Positions 1-11,600 of a stretch of 64,000 nt of DNA are shown one piece after another. Numbering within the stretch: the first letter of the stretch is position 1; the number at the start of each line of letters is the position of its first letter. The translations under genes and the position numbers were made by a program. The stretch is from Vandiemenella viatica (taxonomy: Eukaryota > Arthropoda > Insecta > Orthoptera > Morabidae), in NCBI GenBank assembly GCA_031002005.1, contig JARYHS010013630.1, positions 33,815,504 to 33,879,503 on the forward strand. Reading direction: 5' to 3'. Below the pieces are notes generated by a model that worked only from the letters and a program-made list of their open reading frames with translations, was not told the DNA's origin and searched no databases.

Positions 1-414
1 GAAGCTACTCAGCTAGAAAAGCAGCAAATCAGCAGAAGTCGGTTACTTTTCCCATTCCAACAGGACACAGTGATTAAAGCATTTGCGTCCTGAAATAAGC
101 ATCTAGCAGCAAACGCAGCTGAATGCCACATGTGGCAATCAGACGCCAAGCAATGTTTAACCAGTGATAACGCGGACTTAGTATGAGTCTACGTAATGGT
201 ACCGCCTATTTCATAGGATGACGACCTGAGATTCGTAAAAATGTACAAGGAAAGATGAAAGAGATAAGGTGGAAAAAGATCCTATTTCTGCGAGCAGCTG
301 GAAGGAGATGCGCAAGACTAAGTGCAAGAAACCCGAATCAACCCAGCTCTCGCAGTGTATTCGGTTGAAATTGTTTCCTAAAAACAAAACTACACACATT
401 CAGCCTGTATTGCG
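1..414. other. Intronic sequence, nothing recognised
   Basis: No coding potential or repeat family is recognised. It presumably belongs to an intron of the transporter, whose upstream exons lie before the window. Confidence 0.4.
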
Positions 415-634
415 TAAATTAGCCTTGTCGACGGCTATGGTCATTAGAGGTGGGATGGGACTGGGTACAAGGAACGGGAAGGACCTTTTTGAAGGAAGCA
501 TCCCGGCAATCACCTGGAGTGATTTGGGGAAAACCATGGAAAACCCAAATCTGGATGCCCGGACGGGGATTCGAACCCGCGTATTCCCGAATGCGAGGCC
601 AGAGCATTAACCGTTCACCCACCAATCTCGGTCC
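415..634 (-). repeat. tRNA-derived SINE (family 1), well preserved copy
   Basis: On the - strand it starts GGACCGAG at 634, has an A-box-like segment with GGTTAATGC, and a B box GGTTCGAATCC near 570, followed by a body with CCAGATTTGGG and CCATGG. The same sequence in the same order is present at 55388-55617. The acceptor stem cannot pair, so it is a SINE and not a tRNA gene. The 3' limit is approximate. Confidence 0.88.
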
Positions 635-1460
635 AGTAATAGCATTGGTACTATAGCGGATTTCAACACCTGTTTTGGTGGCCATCTTATGAATGTGAAA
701 TATGACGAAGGTATATCACGGTATTAGTAATGGCAGTAAGGAGACGTTCGAGAATGGGCATTGAACTGATGGATTAATTTTTATTTACCAAAATGCTAAA
801 TTTGATTTCTTTACTAAAGAATGAGAAAAAACAACAGGTGATTGTCTTCAGAATAATTGTATTTGGTGGTTTGAGAGTGCAGTGTTCTAATCAGCAAATG
901 AAATAACACATCACTACATTGCTGGTCATAGTTCGAAATAGTTATCAAATGTAGCAAAGAATGTGAGTTAGTAAAGACATTTTATCAGTAGTTACGGAAC
1001 CCAAGAGTTAATTTAACATTAATTTTAACTCATTGACGTGGTTTATTTCTTTAAAAGTACTTTTAGAGGTTTCCAGTAATTTCAGCAACCATTTTAAATA
1101 TTTTTAGTATATTTTGATTAGTATTTATAATCGCTATATTGTTATCTGGAAAATTAAGGTTGTTGTTCAGTTTAGTTACTGGTATTACTCATCGTAAAGT
1201 TTTTTTTTAAACTGTTTCAGGATTATTATATATGCATCAAGTTCATATCAATAGTGAGTTTTTAGATGACATATCTAATCTATGAGCTCACACACAATAT
1301 ATGATTATTATGCAGACATTGTAACACTATATATCTACCTATAAATTAAAAAAGGATCAATTAATTATCTGTGTTTTTGATTAATCTTTGGTGACATGAA
1401 GTCTTGATGCACACGAGTCAACGCAGAATTAATAAAAGAAGATTCATTCAGTCAGTGACT
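635..1460. other. AT-rich intronic sequence, nothing recognised
   Basis: No long reading frame, tandem repeat or known element end is seen. Confidence 0.4.
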
Positions 1461-2170
1461 CATCTCTAACAGCAGATCTAGAATTAACGAAACAGGTGTA
1501 CTCCTCATATTTTCATTCCGTAATGTCATATGGCATAATTTTTTGCGGAAACTCTTCACAAAGTAAAAAAGTTTTCATAGCACAGAAAAGAGCTATTAGG
1601 ATGTTGTGTAGGGTAAAACCAAGAACTTCTTGCAGACAACTTTTTAAAAAACTCAGTGTTCTTACAATGAGTTCTCAGTATATATATTCTCTCATGTGCT
1701 TTGTAACCTGTTTACTTCTAATTCACAGGTACACAATCTCAATACAAGAAGCAGAAATAACTTGCACAAGCCACAAACATCTCTGTCATTAGTACAAAGA
1801 GGAGTTAATTATTCTGGTATATATCTGTTTAATAAACTTCCCAAGGGTATAAAACAATTTGCAGAAAATAAAGATATATTTAAAGAAAAACTGAGAGATT
1901 ATCTTATTGGAAACTCCTTCTACTCCATTCAAGAATTTGAACAAAACAATTAATTGTATTCAATATGACTTTTGCAAATTACAGTTGTAAAAATTTATGT
2001 TTATTTTATTGTCTTTATTTTTTCTTTGTAACATATAATTGTTTTTTACTATGATTATGACTCATATTGTATGTATGTATATTAACCATGACATGTTTCA
2101 CATCCCAGAGGTGCTTCCTCAGCAGGGATCCATGAAACAAGATTGATAAATAAAATAAAAAAAATAAAAA
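1461..2170 (+). mobile_element. 5'-truncated non-LTR retrotransposon, RT C-terminal end and 3' tail
   Basis: The first frame (about 1461-1720) reads YFHSVMSYGIIFCGNSSQSK and then FIAQKRAIRMLCRVKPRTSC, the region after the RT palm in Jockey/CR1-type LINEs. After a frameshift near 1700-1730 a second frame continues with NTRSRNNLHKP, QRGVNYSGIYLFNKLPKGIK and a taa stop at 1953. The 3' UTR ends in an A-rich tail with aataaa-like units at about 2140-2170. This family differs from the one repeated elsewhere in the window. Confidence 0.82.
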
Positions 2171-2430
2171 ATTCGTATTTATGTGATTTCAGGCATAAGG
2201 TTGTAGGGAGATTCTCTTTTTTAGGTAAGGGTGTCAGGGATTGGAATGTTATCAAGAGAAATGATGACTAATTTGCCAGAAACGTCGAAAGAATTTAAAG
2301 TTGAAATTTGTAGAGGACAAATGTATGTGGTTGCAGGAAAGGGGGAAAATGCGTGTGTAGGGAAATTGCCACCGAAGCGTGCACTCCATTGCAATTTTAA
2401 TTAAATTAAAATAAATTAAACCAGCGGCGA
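2171..2430 (+). mobile_element. LINE family A, 3' end fragment
   Basis: It matches the last ~80 codons and 3' UTR of the intact copy at 59040-60410 (FRHKG...FLGKGVRDW...NLPET-like...CRGQM), then the 3' UTR signature ggaaattgccacc and tccattgcaatt, ending in a ttaaa-type tail. It abuts the preceding LINE directly and lies about 95 bp upstream of transporter exon a. Confidence 0.85.
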
Positions 2431-2523
2431 TCAATTTTTTACAAGCATCAAGGAGAAGGCGTTGATGGAAGCATAAACCACCTGGCTAAAAATATAAAGA
2501 ATGGTTTCCCGATGTTGTCGCAG

Positions 2524-2678
2524 GGAGGCATCAAGGCGGTGGTGTGGACGGACTTCCTGCAGGCGGGGGTGGCACTGGGCTCCATCTTCGCCATCGTGGT
2601 GCTGGGCGTCCAGGCTGCTGGAGGACTGGAGAATGTGTGGTCCACAGCCCTGGAAGGAGGGCGCCTCGACGTCTTCCA
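2524..2678 (+). CDS. SLC5 transporter exon a
   Basis: Acceptor cag ends at 2523 and donor gtgagt begins at 2679. The exon reads [20 protein letters not shown], then a hydrophobic span, then [16 protein letters not shown]. It begins in phase 0 and leaves 2 nt of a Gln codon that the next exon completes. [10 protein letters not shown] is a hallmark of SLC5 proteins. The preceding exon is not in the window: nothing in 1-2500 codes for the expected upstream transmembrane segment. Confidence 0.93.
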
Positions 2679-5600
2679 GTGAGTAATCAAATCCTTGGGT
2701 TCTGACTTTAGAATCTCTATATTATCAATATAACTGGGAGAGGATTGGGGGCTAGGAACAGGAATGAATTACGCCATGGCCTTTTGAAGAAACCACCCCG
2801 GAAATCACGTGCAGTTATTTGGGGAAACTGTTGAAAACGGAAATGGTGATAATTTGATCGGGAATAGAAGTTGCATACTCCCAAATGCCTGGCCCGAGTG
2901 TTCACCGTTGTAATTATTACGGTTTCCTCCCTTCCTAATCCAAATCTTGTTTAGTTTTAATTTTTTAAATAAAAACGTAGAGAAGTCGATTTTGGGATAA
3001 ACTTCCATTATTACATTAATTTATGATTGACAATCTAAAATTCTTTATTCATTATTTTTCAACATGTGGAACCAACTTATCCGAATTGGTGATCAAATGA
3101 TTTTAAAGATATTTAGAAACGTTATGATTTGCCGTTTAAATGATATTAAATACACAGGATTATCGTTTTATGTAAAAACATAATAAAACACTAGCATTAT
3201 ATAACAAATCCGTACAAAGTGAGCTAACAATTTATTACACCAGAAAGATTGTACACCCCTGTATAAAAATAATAAAAGTGTTGATTATCGAGTTGCTAAC
3301 GTTACTAGTCACAAGACGCACCATCCTGACAGTCAACAGCCTATAAGGTCCAGAAACATCAAATGATGCCTGCAACTATAATCAACAAGAAAAGCTGCAG
3401 AAACGAGAGACTGAAGGAAAAGTGACAAACCTCGTGAAGTCGTACGGAAATGTCAGAATAAAAAACTCCTTTAGGAAAATGTAAATCCCAATACGTTAAA
3501 CTACCGGCTCGGCCATGAGTGGATGTTTCATGCAACAAAAGATTACAACATTAATTACATTTCGTTTCCACTATTCCGCTATTGGTTCCACCCATATATG
3601 ATCCGATTAGTTGTCATTTACGTCAAACCCAACTTTTTCTTAGGATTGGCGAACATAACTTTTCCGTCATATCTTACACACAAATTTGTTCCGGCCTTCG
3701 CAATTTGTCACTGACATTTTAAGATGTGGCTCCCTCACTTTAAAAAGGCATTTGAACGGTAGTATTAACTCACATGGATCCTGTGGCCGAGGCTTCAGTG
3801 GTTAAATACGCATCCGCAATGGCATCGTCTTCACCCGGACGCTGTGTTTTTGAGTGTTGTTGACCTGCAGTATCTTGGAAATCCACGAAACTAGGCCGTT
3901 CATTCCGAAAACAGCACTTAGTCCTGCTATTTGTAATTGTATGATGTAGTAAACCAAAACTGAAATATTAGGTGCTATTGAAAGATTATTACTTAGGCAA
4001 TACTGTAACTTTAAACGTAATACCGTTTAGCAACCAGGCTGTGTTCCCGGGAATAGAAATATCACAAGTCGGAGAGATTCATCTCTCAGACCTGGAGGAG
4101 TAGTAACGTACTTTCGAATGACTTTAGATGCTTTGTTTTATCGACTACTTCCGTAACTTCTGAATTATTAGATTGTAGTGTTCCATCAAATAGTAACTCA
4201 AATGAAGTGGCGTAACAATTGAGTGGCAGAACGGGCAAAATTCTCTGGGCCTCCAGCTGGTGGGCGCCCCCGGCTCAAAGGCCCGAGAAGGCCTGCCGCC
4301 CCTCGAAAGAGCCCTTTCCCCCTCCTTATATAAGTCACTGACTGACGGGGCCCCATCCGATAAATAGATGAAGGTATAGTTACGCCACTGCCCTAATGAA
4401 CATATTTTTTATTTTGATTTGTACGAAAGTTTTAATTACTTGATTATTATAAACTGGTTGTTGTGGTAATTTCTGAATCATGATTGGATTGACTGTGATT
4501 TATATCGGTGAGTTACCACTGTGACCCGTATACTAAAGTACTTTTATTGGTGTTTAATTGTAATTGTGGGAGTAACTTGTTTCTATCACAGCTTTAAAGT
4601 GATCGTCACAGTAGTGGAGCTAATACAATGTAATTACAATTTTGATGTCCACTACAACTGACGTTCTCCATAGGAGGTTGTTTAAGGAACTGATGTTGAG
4701 AGTTTTCTGTTGTGCGCGCACAGGATGACGCCGAACCCGTTCGTGAGGACGTCATTCTGGTCGTATGTGATGGGCACCACTGTGGCCTGGTTGGCGGGAA
4801 CAGCCATCCACCAGGGCATGGTGCAGAAGTTCCTCGCTCTGCCCGACATGGCCAGCGCCAGGAGGTAAGTGCAATACATTGTGATATCACTAAGCAAATA
4901 CTAGACAACGAAGACATAATTCTCCAGTAAGAATCATATATATACGTGTTGTCAAAATAAGAGCTAGTGTATATATCTGTCAATGTTCATTAATGTAATG
5001 CTGTGTCATGATTTATGTCTATTTTCAAGACCGTTTCTATCTACTCAACTTTTGGCGCAGAAAGCATTTGGTTGGAAACTTGGAGACAGAAGGCGCTGTC
5101 GTTACAATAAATTTGAATAGCCAAAGTTGCTATTGCTGTCCGCAGGTGTCTTAAGATCCATTTTTAGTGGACTCTGGAGACCGAACAACTTTCAGGAGAA
5201 ATAGTCATATATATATATTATTTCTATAAGGTATTTTTTTTGTGTCACAAGCCATTATCTCCCTCCATACTTAACCGAAATCAATGAATGAGGTCTCATA
5301 TTAAAGCGTATGGTCACCACTTTGGTCACATTATGTTTTAAGAAAAGAATTTTTCTGAATTCGACCCATAAAGGACAAAAATGTTAATATTTCCGAAGTG
5401 CTGTTTTTTGTGTTATGAGCAATTTATCTCCCTAGATACCTATCTGAAATCGTTTAATGAAGTATCATTTTAAAGATTAAGACCTCAGCTTTGGTGACAT
5501 CATATATTACGACAATGTATCAATATTTCTTCAACGCGTTTTTGTGTCACAAACCATTTATCTCCCTTGATAGCAAACCGATATAGATGAATGAGGTATC

Positions 5601-8600
5601 GCATTAAAGATTAAGGTCTCCGTCGTGATCAAATTATATTTTAAGAAAGGAATTTTTCATAATTCAACCCTTAAAGGGCAAAAATGGCAATATTTCTAAG
5701 ACGGAATGCGTTTTTTTGTGTCTCGAGCAATTTATCTCCATGGATATCTAACCAAATCGATAAATGAATTAGGATAGTGAAGAGTAATTTCTCCACTTAG
5801 GTGACATCATACATAAAGAATGATTTTTTTTTGAATTCAGCCCCTTAAAGGGAAAAAGTAACAATGGTTATACAACACATTTTTGTTTCATGAGCCATTT
5901 ATCTCCCTTAATATGTAACCGATATAGATAAATGAGGTATCATGTTAAAGATTAATGTCGCAGCCGTGGTCACATTGTATTTTAAGAAATCAATTCGACC
6001 CTTTAAGTGCAAAAATGTCAGTAATTTTACAACGCAGTTTTGTGTCACGAGCCACTTATTTGATATCTAACAAATATACAAAAATGAAGTACTGTATAAT
6101 ATTAAAGAGTAACATCTCCGAAGTGGTCACATCATATCTGAAGAAAGGAATTTTTCGGAATTCGACCCTTAAGGGGCCAAAGTAACAACTGTGAAAGTCG
6201 CGTGAATGAGACAGTTCAGAGCCTAGTAGCTAGATGGCAGTAGCACATGTTATAGAGATAAACTGCTTCACTGGCGTCGACTTTTGTTACATAGCTATTA
6301 CAATAAACAATTAAAAAAAACAAAGCGGTTCTTCTTTCATCATATTACAAACCCTCAATCTTACTGTTCATATTATTCGCGAAATTTTCGCACGGGTCAC
6401 CTAGAGAGCCATAAAAAAATAAACCAAATTCACGCCGCTCTTTCCGAATCTGTTACTGCTGGATCAATAATAATATTACGTGGAATCTGAATATGGAATG
6501 CTCATACCACTCTTTGTTTTATTTCTGCTTCACCGCTACCACGAATAGAAACTAACAACGCCAGTTGGAGGGATTCGTTAATCATTTCAAAGTGTGGTGG
6601 TTAAGTATGATCCTTATCCACTACTGTCAGTTAGGTTTTTTCCATATTTATTTTTAGTACGATGGAACGTGTTTCTGCACTAGTAATTTGGAGCATATCG
6701 ATTAGTTCGTTAACACATGTGATAACATCCGCATAGCAGAGGTTATGTTTCTACAACCTAGCCATACTCTCACTAAACTTGTTTTAATTTTCGTCTGATT
6801 ATAATTCCAAAAGGGCTTGTTGTAACACACTTGTGTGGTGGGACTTAATTTAAAATTAATTTTTCATATGCTGTTACCTGCCACTTCTAGTATAGCTGTA
6901 CCAGCTTTTACACATTTGCAGATTCTATTGACACGGTCGCCAGTCCAGTGGTTTATGGTTGAATAAGTAATATTCAGTTACTTCTACATGCTACAGACGA
7001 AAGTCGACACACACATGTAGTTACTGACGGATCACTAAAGTTTTATTAAACACAGCATAAATTCGCCAGCGCTAGCCACCAGACACTTTTAATTCTTCTC
7101 CAAAGTTTCTAGGTTCATAAAAAGGATTGATGAAAGTTAGTCGCAGCTCCAGTAAAAATTCACATGAACAGTCAAGAAAACACAGTTCAGTTTCACACTC
7201 TGGACGGTCTAACAACGCCGCCAATGGAAAATTATATTCACTCGCGATTCAGTGCTAGCTCTGTCCACAGCATACTCTCTCACTCACAAACGTTTCGGCA
7301 ACTACGCTGTCGCATTACAATTCACTTTAAGCTTGTTCACTACTGGTGTCGTCTTGACACGTCCGACCCGTGCGTACACACGTGACCGACTTCCGACAAT
7401 CGACTCCCGCAGTCAACTCCTGCGATATTATTCATCAACCCTGCGATATTATACACTCAGAATCTTACAGATATTTATATAATTCGCACTGTGAAACGGT
7501 TGTACTGGCATAATTTCATTAATTAAAAATCAATTATGTTTCTTTGAAACTATATATATGAAACCCAATTAAAAAAGGAATCATTTTAACTAGATACAAA
7601 TAAATTTTGACTCCAAATTTATCGTCACACCGCTTGATGATCTGTGCCAGCTAACTTCAGTATAGTTATGCTTGATTGTTTCAGAGCTCTCGGGGGCTTC
7701 GTGTTCGGCATCATGCTCTCCAACGGCATCAGTGTTTTCAACGGCATTCTTCTGTATTCTAGCTACGCCCAGTGCGACCCAATTGCGACACACGTGAGTA
7801 ACTATTTCACAGAATTAATTTGTTGGATGTAGATTATGGTACCAGCTAGAGTCTGTTGTGACGCAGGCGGTGACTCGCGCGGACCAGGTGTTGCCTCTGT
7901 ACGTGATGCAGGTGGGAGGACACATCCCTGCACTGCCAGGACTCTTCGTGGCAGGCATCTTCGCCGCATCCCTCAGGTAAGGCAGCGGCACTGCATCAAT
8001 CAAAATTGTTTAATTCAACTGCGCTGGAGCGACGCTCCGGTGGCAATTTTCCTGCACACTCATTTTCTTCCTTTCTTGCACCCATCTACATTTGTCCGCT
8101 ACAAATTTTAATTTTAGGTTCTTTTAGCAGTTTTGGTAAATTAATTAATCACTTACCTTGGTAATTTATTCCAACAGTTTGACTCCATTAACTATTGAAA
8201 AAAAATATTCTCACACACTTATGCCTGAAATCTAGTGCCAGCTTTTTGCCAAGATCATCTTTTCCTTCTAATACATCACACTTAAATCGTCGAGCAATAT
8301 CACGCCTCATCACCGGTATACACCTTGCACATTCCCAACACACTCTTCAACCTCCTTCTATTTTCCAATGAACCCCATTCCAGCTCCTGTATCATATCAG
8401 TTACTGATCGTGTTCTGCAGTAATTTCGACAGACAAATCTAGCAGCCTTTCTCTGCACCCTCTCCAACCCCTGTAATTGATACATAAAATGTGGGTCGCA
8501 TACTACAATATCATTTTCAAATGATGTTTTGATCAATGTTCTGTAACCCAGTTTTCTCATAGGTCTGGTATATTCCTTCATCACTCTTTCCAACAACTGA

Positions 8601-11600
8601 ATTATTTTGAAATATTTTCCTACCAACTGCCCCGTGTGTACTGCCTTGCTGAGTTTATTACAATACTAGTGTAAGCCCGTGACCAATTTTCGCACGGGTC
8701 GAGAATAGTTCCTGTTTTTAGGATGATAGATTATGACTGGTTGACCTGCTTTGACCAAAATCAAGTTTGACCAGTGTTTCAGGGTGAATAAAATCCCTTA
8801 AGCTTAATGAATCGAGAAGCATTAATAGAGGTAGGTATTAAAAACGAACAGGGACGATAGCACAATCGTATAATTGCTTAAATACAAAGGGGACCGCAAG
8901 ACTTTCGGAACCGACGCGAAATTGGTACTAACTTGTTGATATTTGGTTTATTTGCTTCGTCAATATGTCCTCTTCAACGTTTACGTTCTTGCTTTGCGGA
9001 AAACTTGCCAGGAATTTAATTAAAAACGCCAAAATATAAGAGGCTGCACAACTGCGAAATGCTATCAGCAATGTAAAAATAACATAAAAATTATCGGTAC
9101 AGCGCAAAACGTGAAAACGACATGTTGAAGCAATATAACCAAATTTCAACAGGTTAGTGCCAATTTCACATCGGTACCGAAAGTGGTGCAGTCACCAATA
9201 AAAACTTGACTGTATTTGACCTTTAAAGTTCATTCTTCATTTTTTTTTTTAAATAATCCTGTTTGCTTCGAAAGCATCACATTGTTTTTTTTGAGACTGG
9301 GCAAAAACTCATAATGTAATCATTGGTCATAGTATCTGTAACGGCCAGAGAACACAATTCCATATTATTAAACAGTTGAGCAACTCTGAAGGAATGAAAT
9401 GCCAGAATAGTTGATTGTTTATCATATTTGGTCTGATGTCCACTTAAAATAACCTAATAACTCACGTACAACGAACATGAACAAAGACCATTAACGAAAG
9501 TGGTCAGTAAAATACCTAAAAAACAAATAAACTGTAATGCATAAAATTTGGTCAAGCAACAACAGTAGTGAAAGTTTTAAGTAAATTAAAATTTATCCTA
9601 TGCCGGAATGGCAATTGGCATTCGTCGTAGTTGTTACAGCAAGACTGTGAGTAATTTAATTTTTTTAAAGTTTTTAATGCTTTCATTAGCATCATATTAC
9701 TGAAAAGCAGATCCACATTTTAAATGTATTAACATTTTTTTTAACTATGAAATGCTATGGAAAGCAAACTTAATGAATGTATTATGGCAATTAATTTGGT
9801 AGCAGTTGCTTAGCTATTAAATTGTGGATATAACCACGAATTTCTTCTAATGGTATCTCTGGTCACTGTTTTTGTGAGTGAAGGCAGACACCGTTCTCCA
9901 GCCAATAGCTATCGAGGTGAGTGATGATCTTAGGAAATTATATAGTAGAGATGTTGTGCCAAGATATTTACATTTGAAATATTTAACAAACCATTCCTTT
10001 CCCAATCATAATCAGTCTTCAGTTTTATTCCAAGTGTGCACCATCCCCTCTTTGCCTTTATTTTCATCCCGTGTTGAGTTACCCAACTAGGTAATGCTGT
10101 CCACATCACCCAGCAGCTGTTCAGTCTTCTCCCGTTTTGAACCTATTTTATAACATTATGTCATTCGCAAACATCCTAACTTCAGACTGTAAACAATGAA
10201 CACATTCATTCATTACAATAATGATGCACCACTGAAACAACCCAATTTTCACCTCCACTTCTTTTGATATAGAATATCTTACCATACCTCTTTTCTTTCT
10301 AACTTTTATGAATTCTTAATCGGTTCTCATTGAGGTCATTAGAGGCGGGAAAGGAGTGCTGGCAAGATACGAGATAGAATTCGGTCATGATATTTTGAAA
10401 TCTGGATGGCTGGAATGGGTTTTGAACCGACGTCTTTCAGAATGCCAGGTTCCTACCTTACCGCTCACCCACTAAACTCGATCTGATGCTACCGTTTTCT
10501 GTCCAAGTTACGAAGAGAACCACAAACCAAAGTTCATTCAATCTAAATACTTTCTGAACAATGTCTGCCATCGAAAAATTTGACCCACAGGATCTACATA
10601 TTTATCGAATGCAATGAATTTATCAGTGATCTTCGCTTTTGCGTTTTAGAAGCTGGAGCGACAGAACTGCGTGTCTATAAAGTTCAAACTGTCCTGGGGT
10701 AGGTAGAATTGTAAAAGAAATTCCTGATATAAAAGACAACCGAGCAGCCGTGGTGAACGATATCATTTGATAACGAAATGGCCGGCAGACAACACATTTT
10801 GAAATCTCTGGGAGGATACACTTTGTGTCATCCGACATCTTTCTAGTTAGTGAAAGAGATAGCATTATCTCAGATAATCGAATTTCATTAGATCAAAAGC
10901 CCCTTAGATAAGAGTTTTGCATCAATAGATTCATTGACTGACAATAATTTGTATTTTGATTTATTTTAGAAGCCACAAATCGGCTTTAATCTTTGATTCA
11001 ATAGGTGCCGTTAAAAAGAAAAAAATCAGTCGGTTTCAATAGGTATTTCCGTGAAGGATACGTTTTAAAGATTAAACGTGAGTCATAGGATCACAACAGC
11101 GAGGAAACTATTAACTTGATCCGTTCATGGCATTCGGTGATTGTTTGTACAGTATTTCTTTCCTTGGATGATTCCGACATTCTTAGCTGTTAAGTGACAA
11201 TGCTAAACGATTATTCCAAGTCTGTATATTGTGGGCCATTTCCTCAATTGCGATAGGATCAATTTTATGAATAATTGTAACGCCAATGCAATTGAAATTG
11301 TTGTTTTATTTTCCGAACGCGTTTCGCTTCATTTGCGAAGCATCTTCAGCGGTTCTGTCTGTGGGTATTTATACATATAATTACATTTGTTCTATTTTAC
11401 AATTGAAATATGAAAATTGTGAGTTACAGATTTAAGCTTACTTACATTTTTCTTTGGTTACACATGCTTATAATTGTACAGCATTTTAGCATCAGTTATG
11501 TTTATAACTGCAGTATATATTACACAAGTTGGTTGCATTTTAGCGATTATTTGCGTAGCACTGTAATACGTTGAGATCTGATTTCTTACGTTAGTTACTG

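Noticed and set aside
570..634. tRNA gene on the - strand
   Set aside because: It has A- and B-box-like sequence, but the acceptor stem does not pair and the same unit with a 160-bp body recurs at 55.4 kb with TSDs: it is a SINE.
1..2500. An additional transporter exon upstream of 2524
   Set aside because: I looked for the family's preceding membrane segment ending in phase 0 before a gt donor and did not find it; LINE and SINE sequence fills most of this part.
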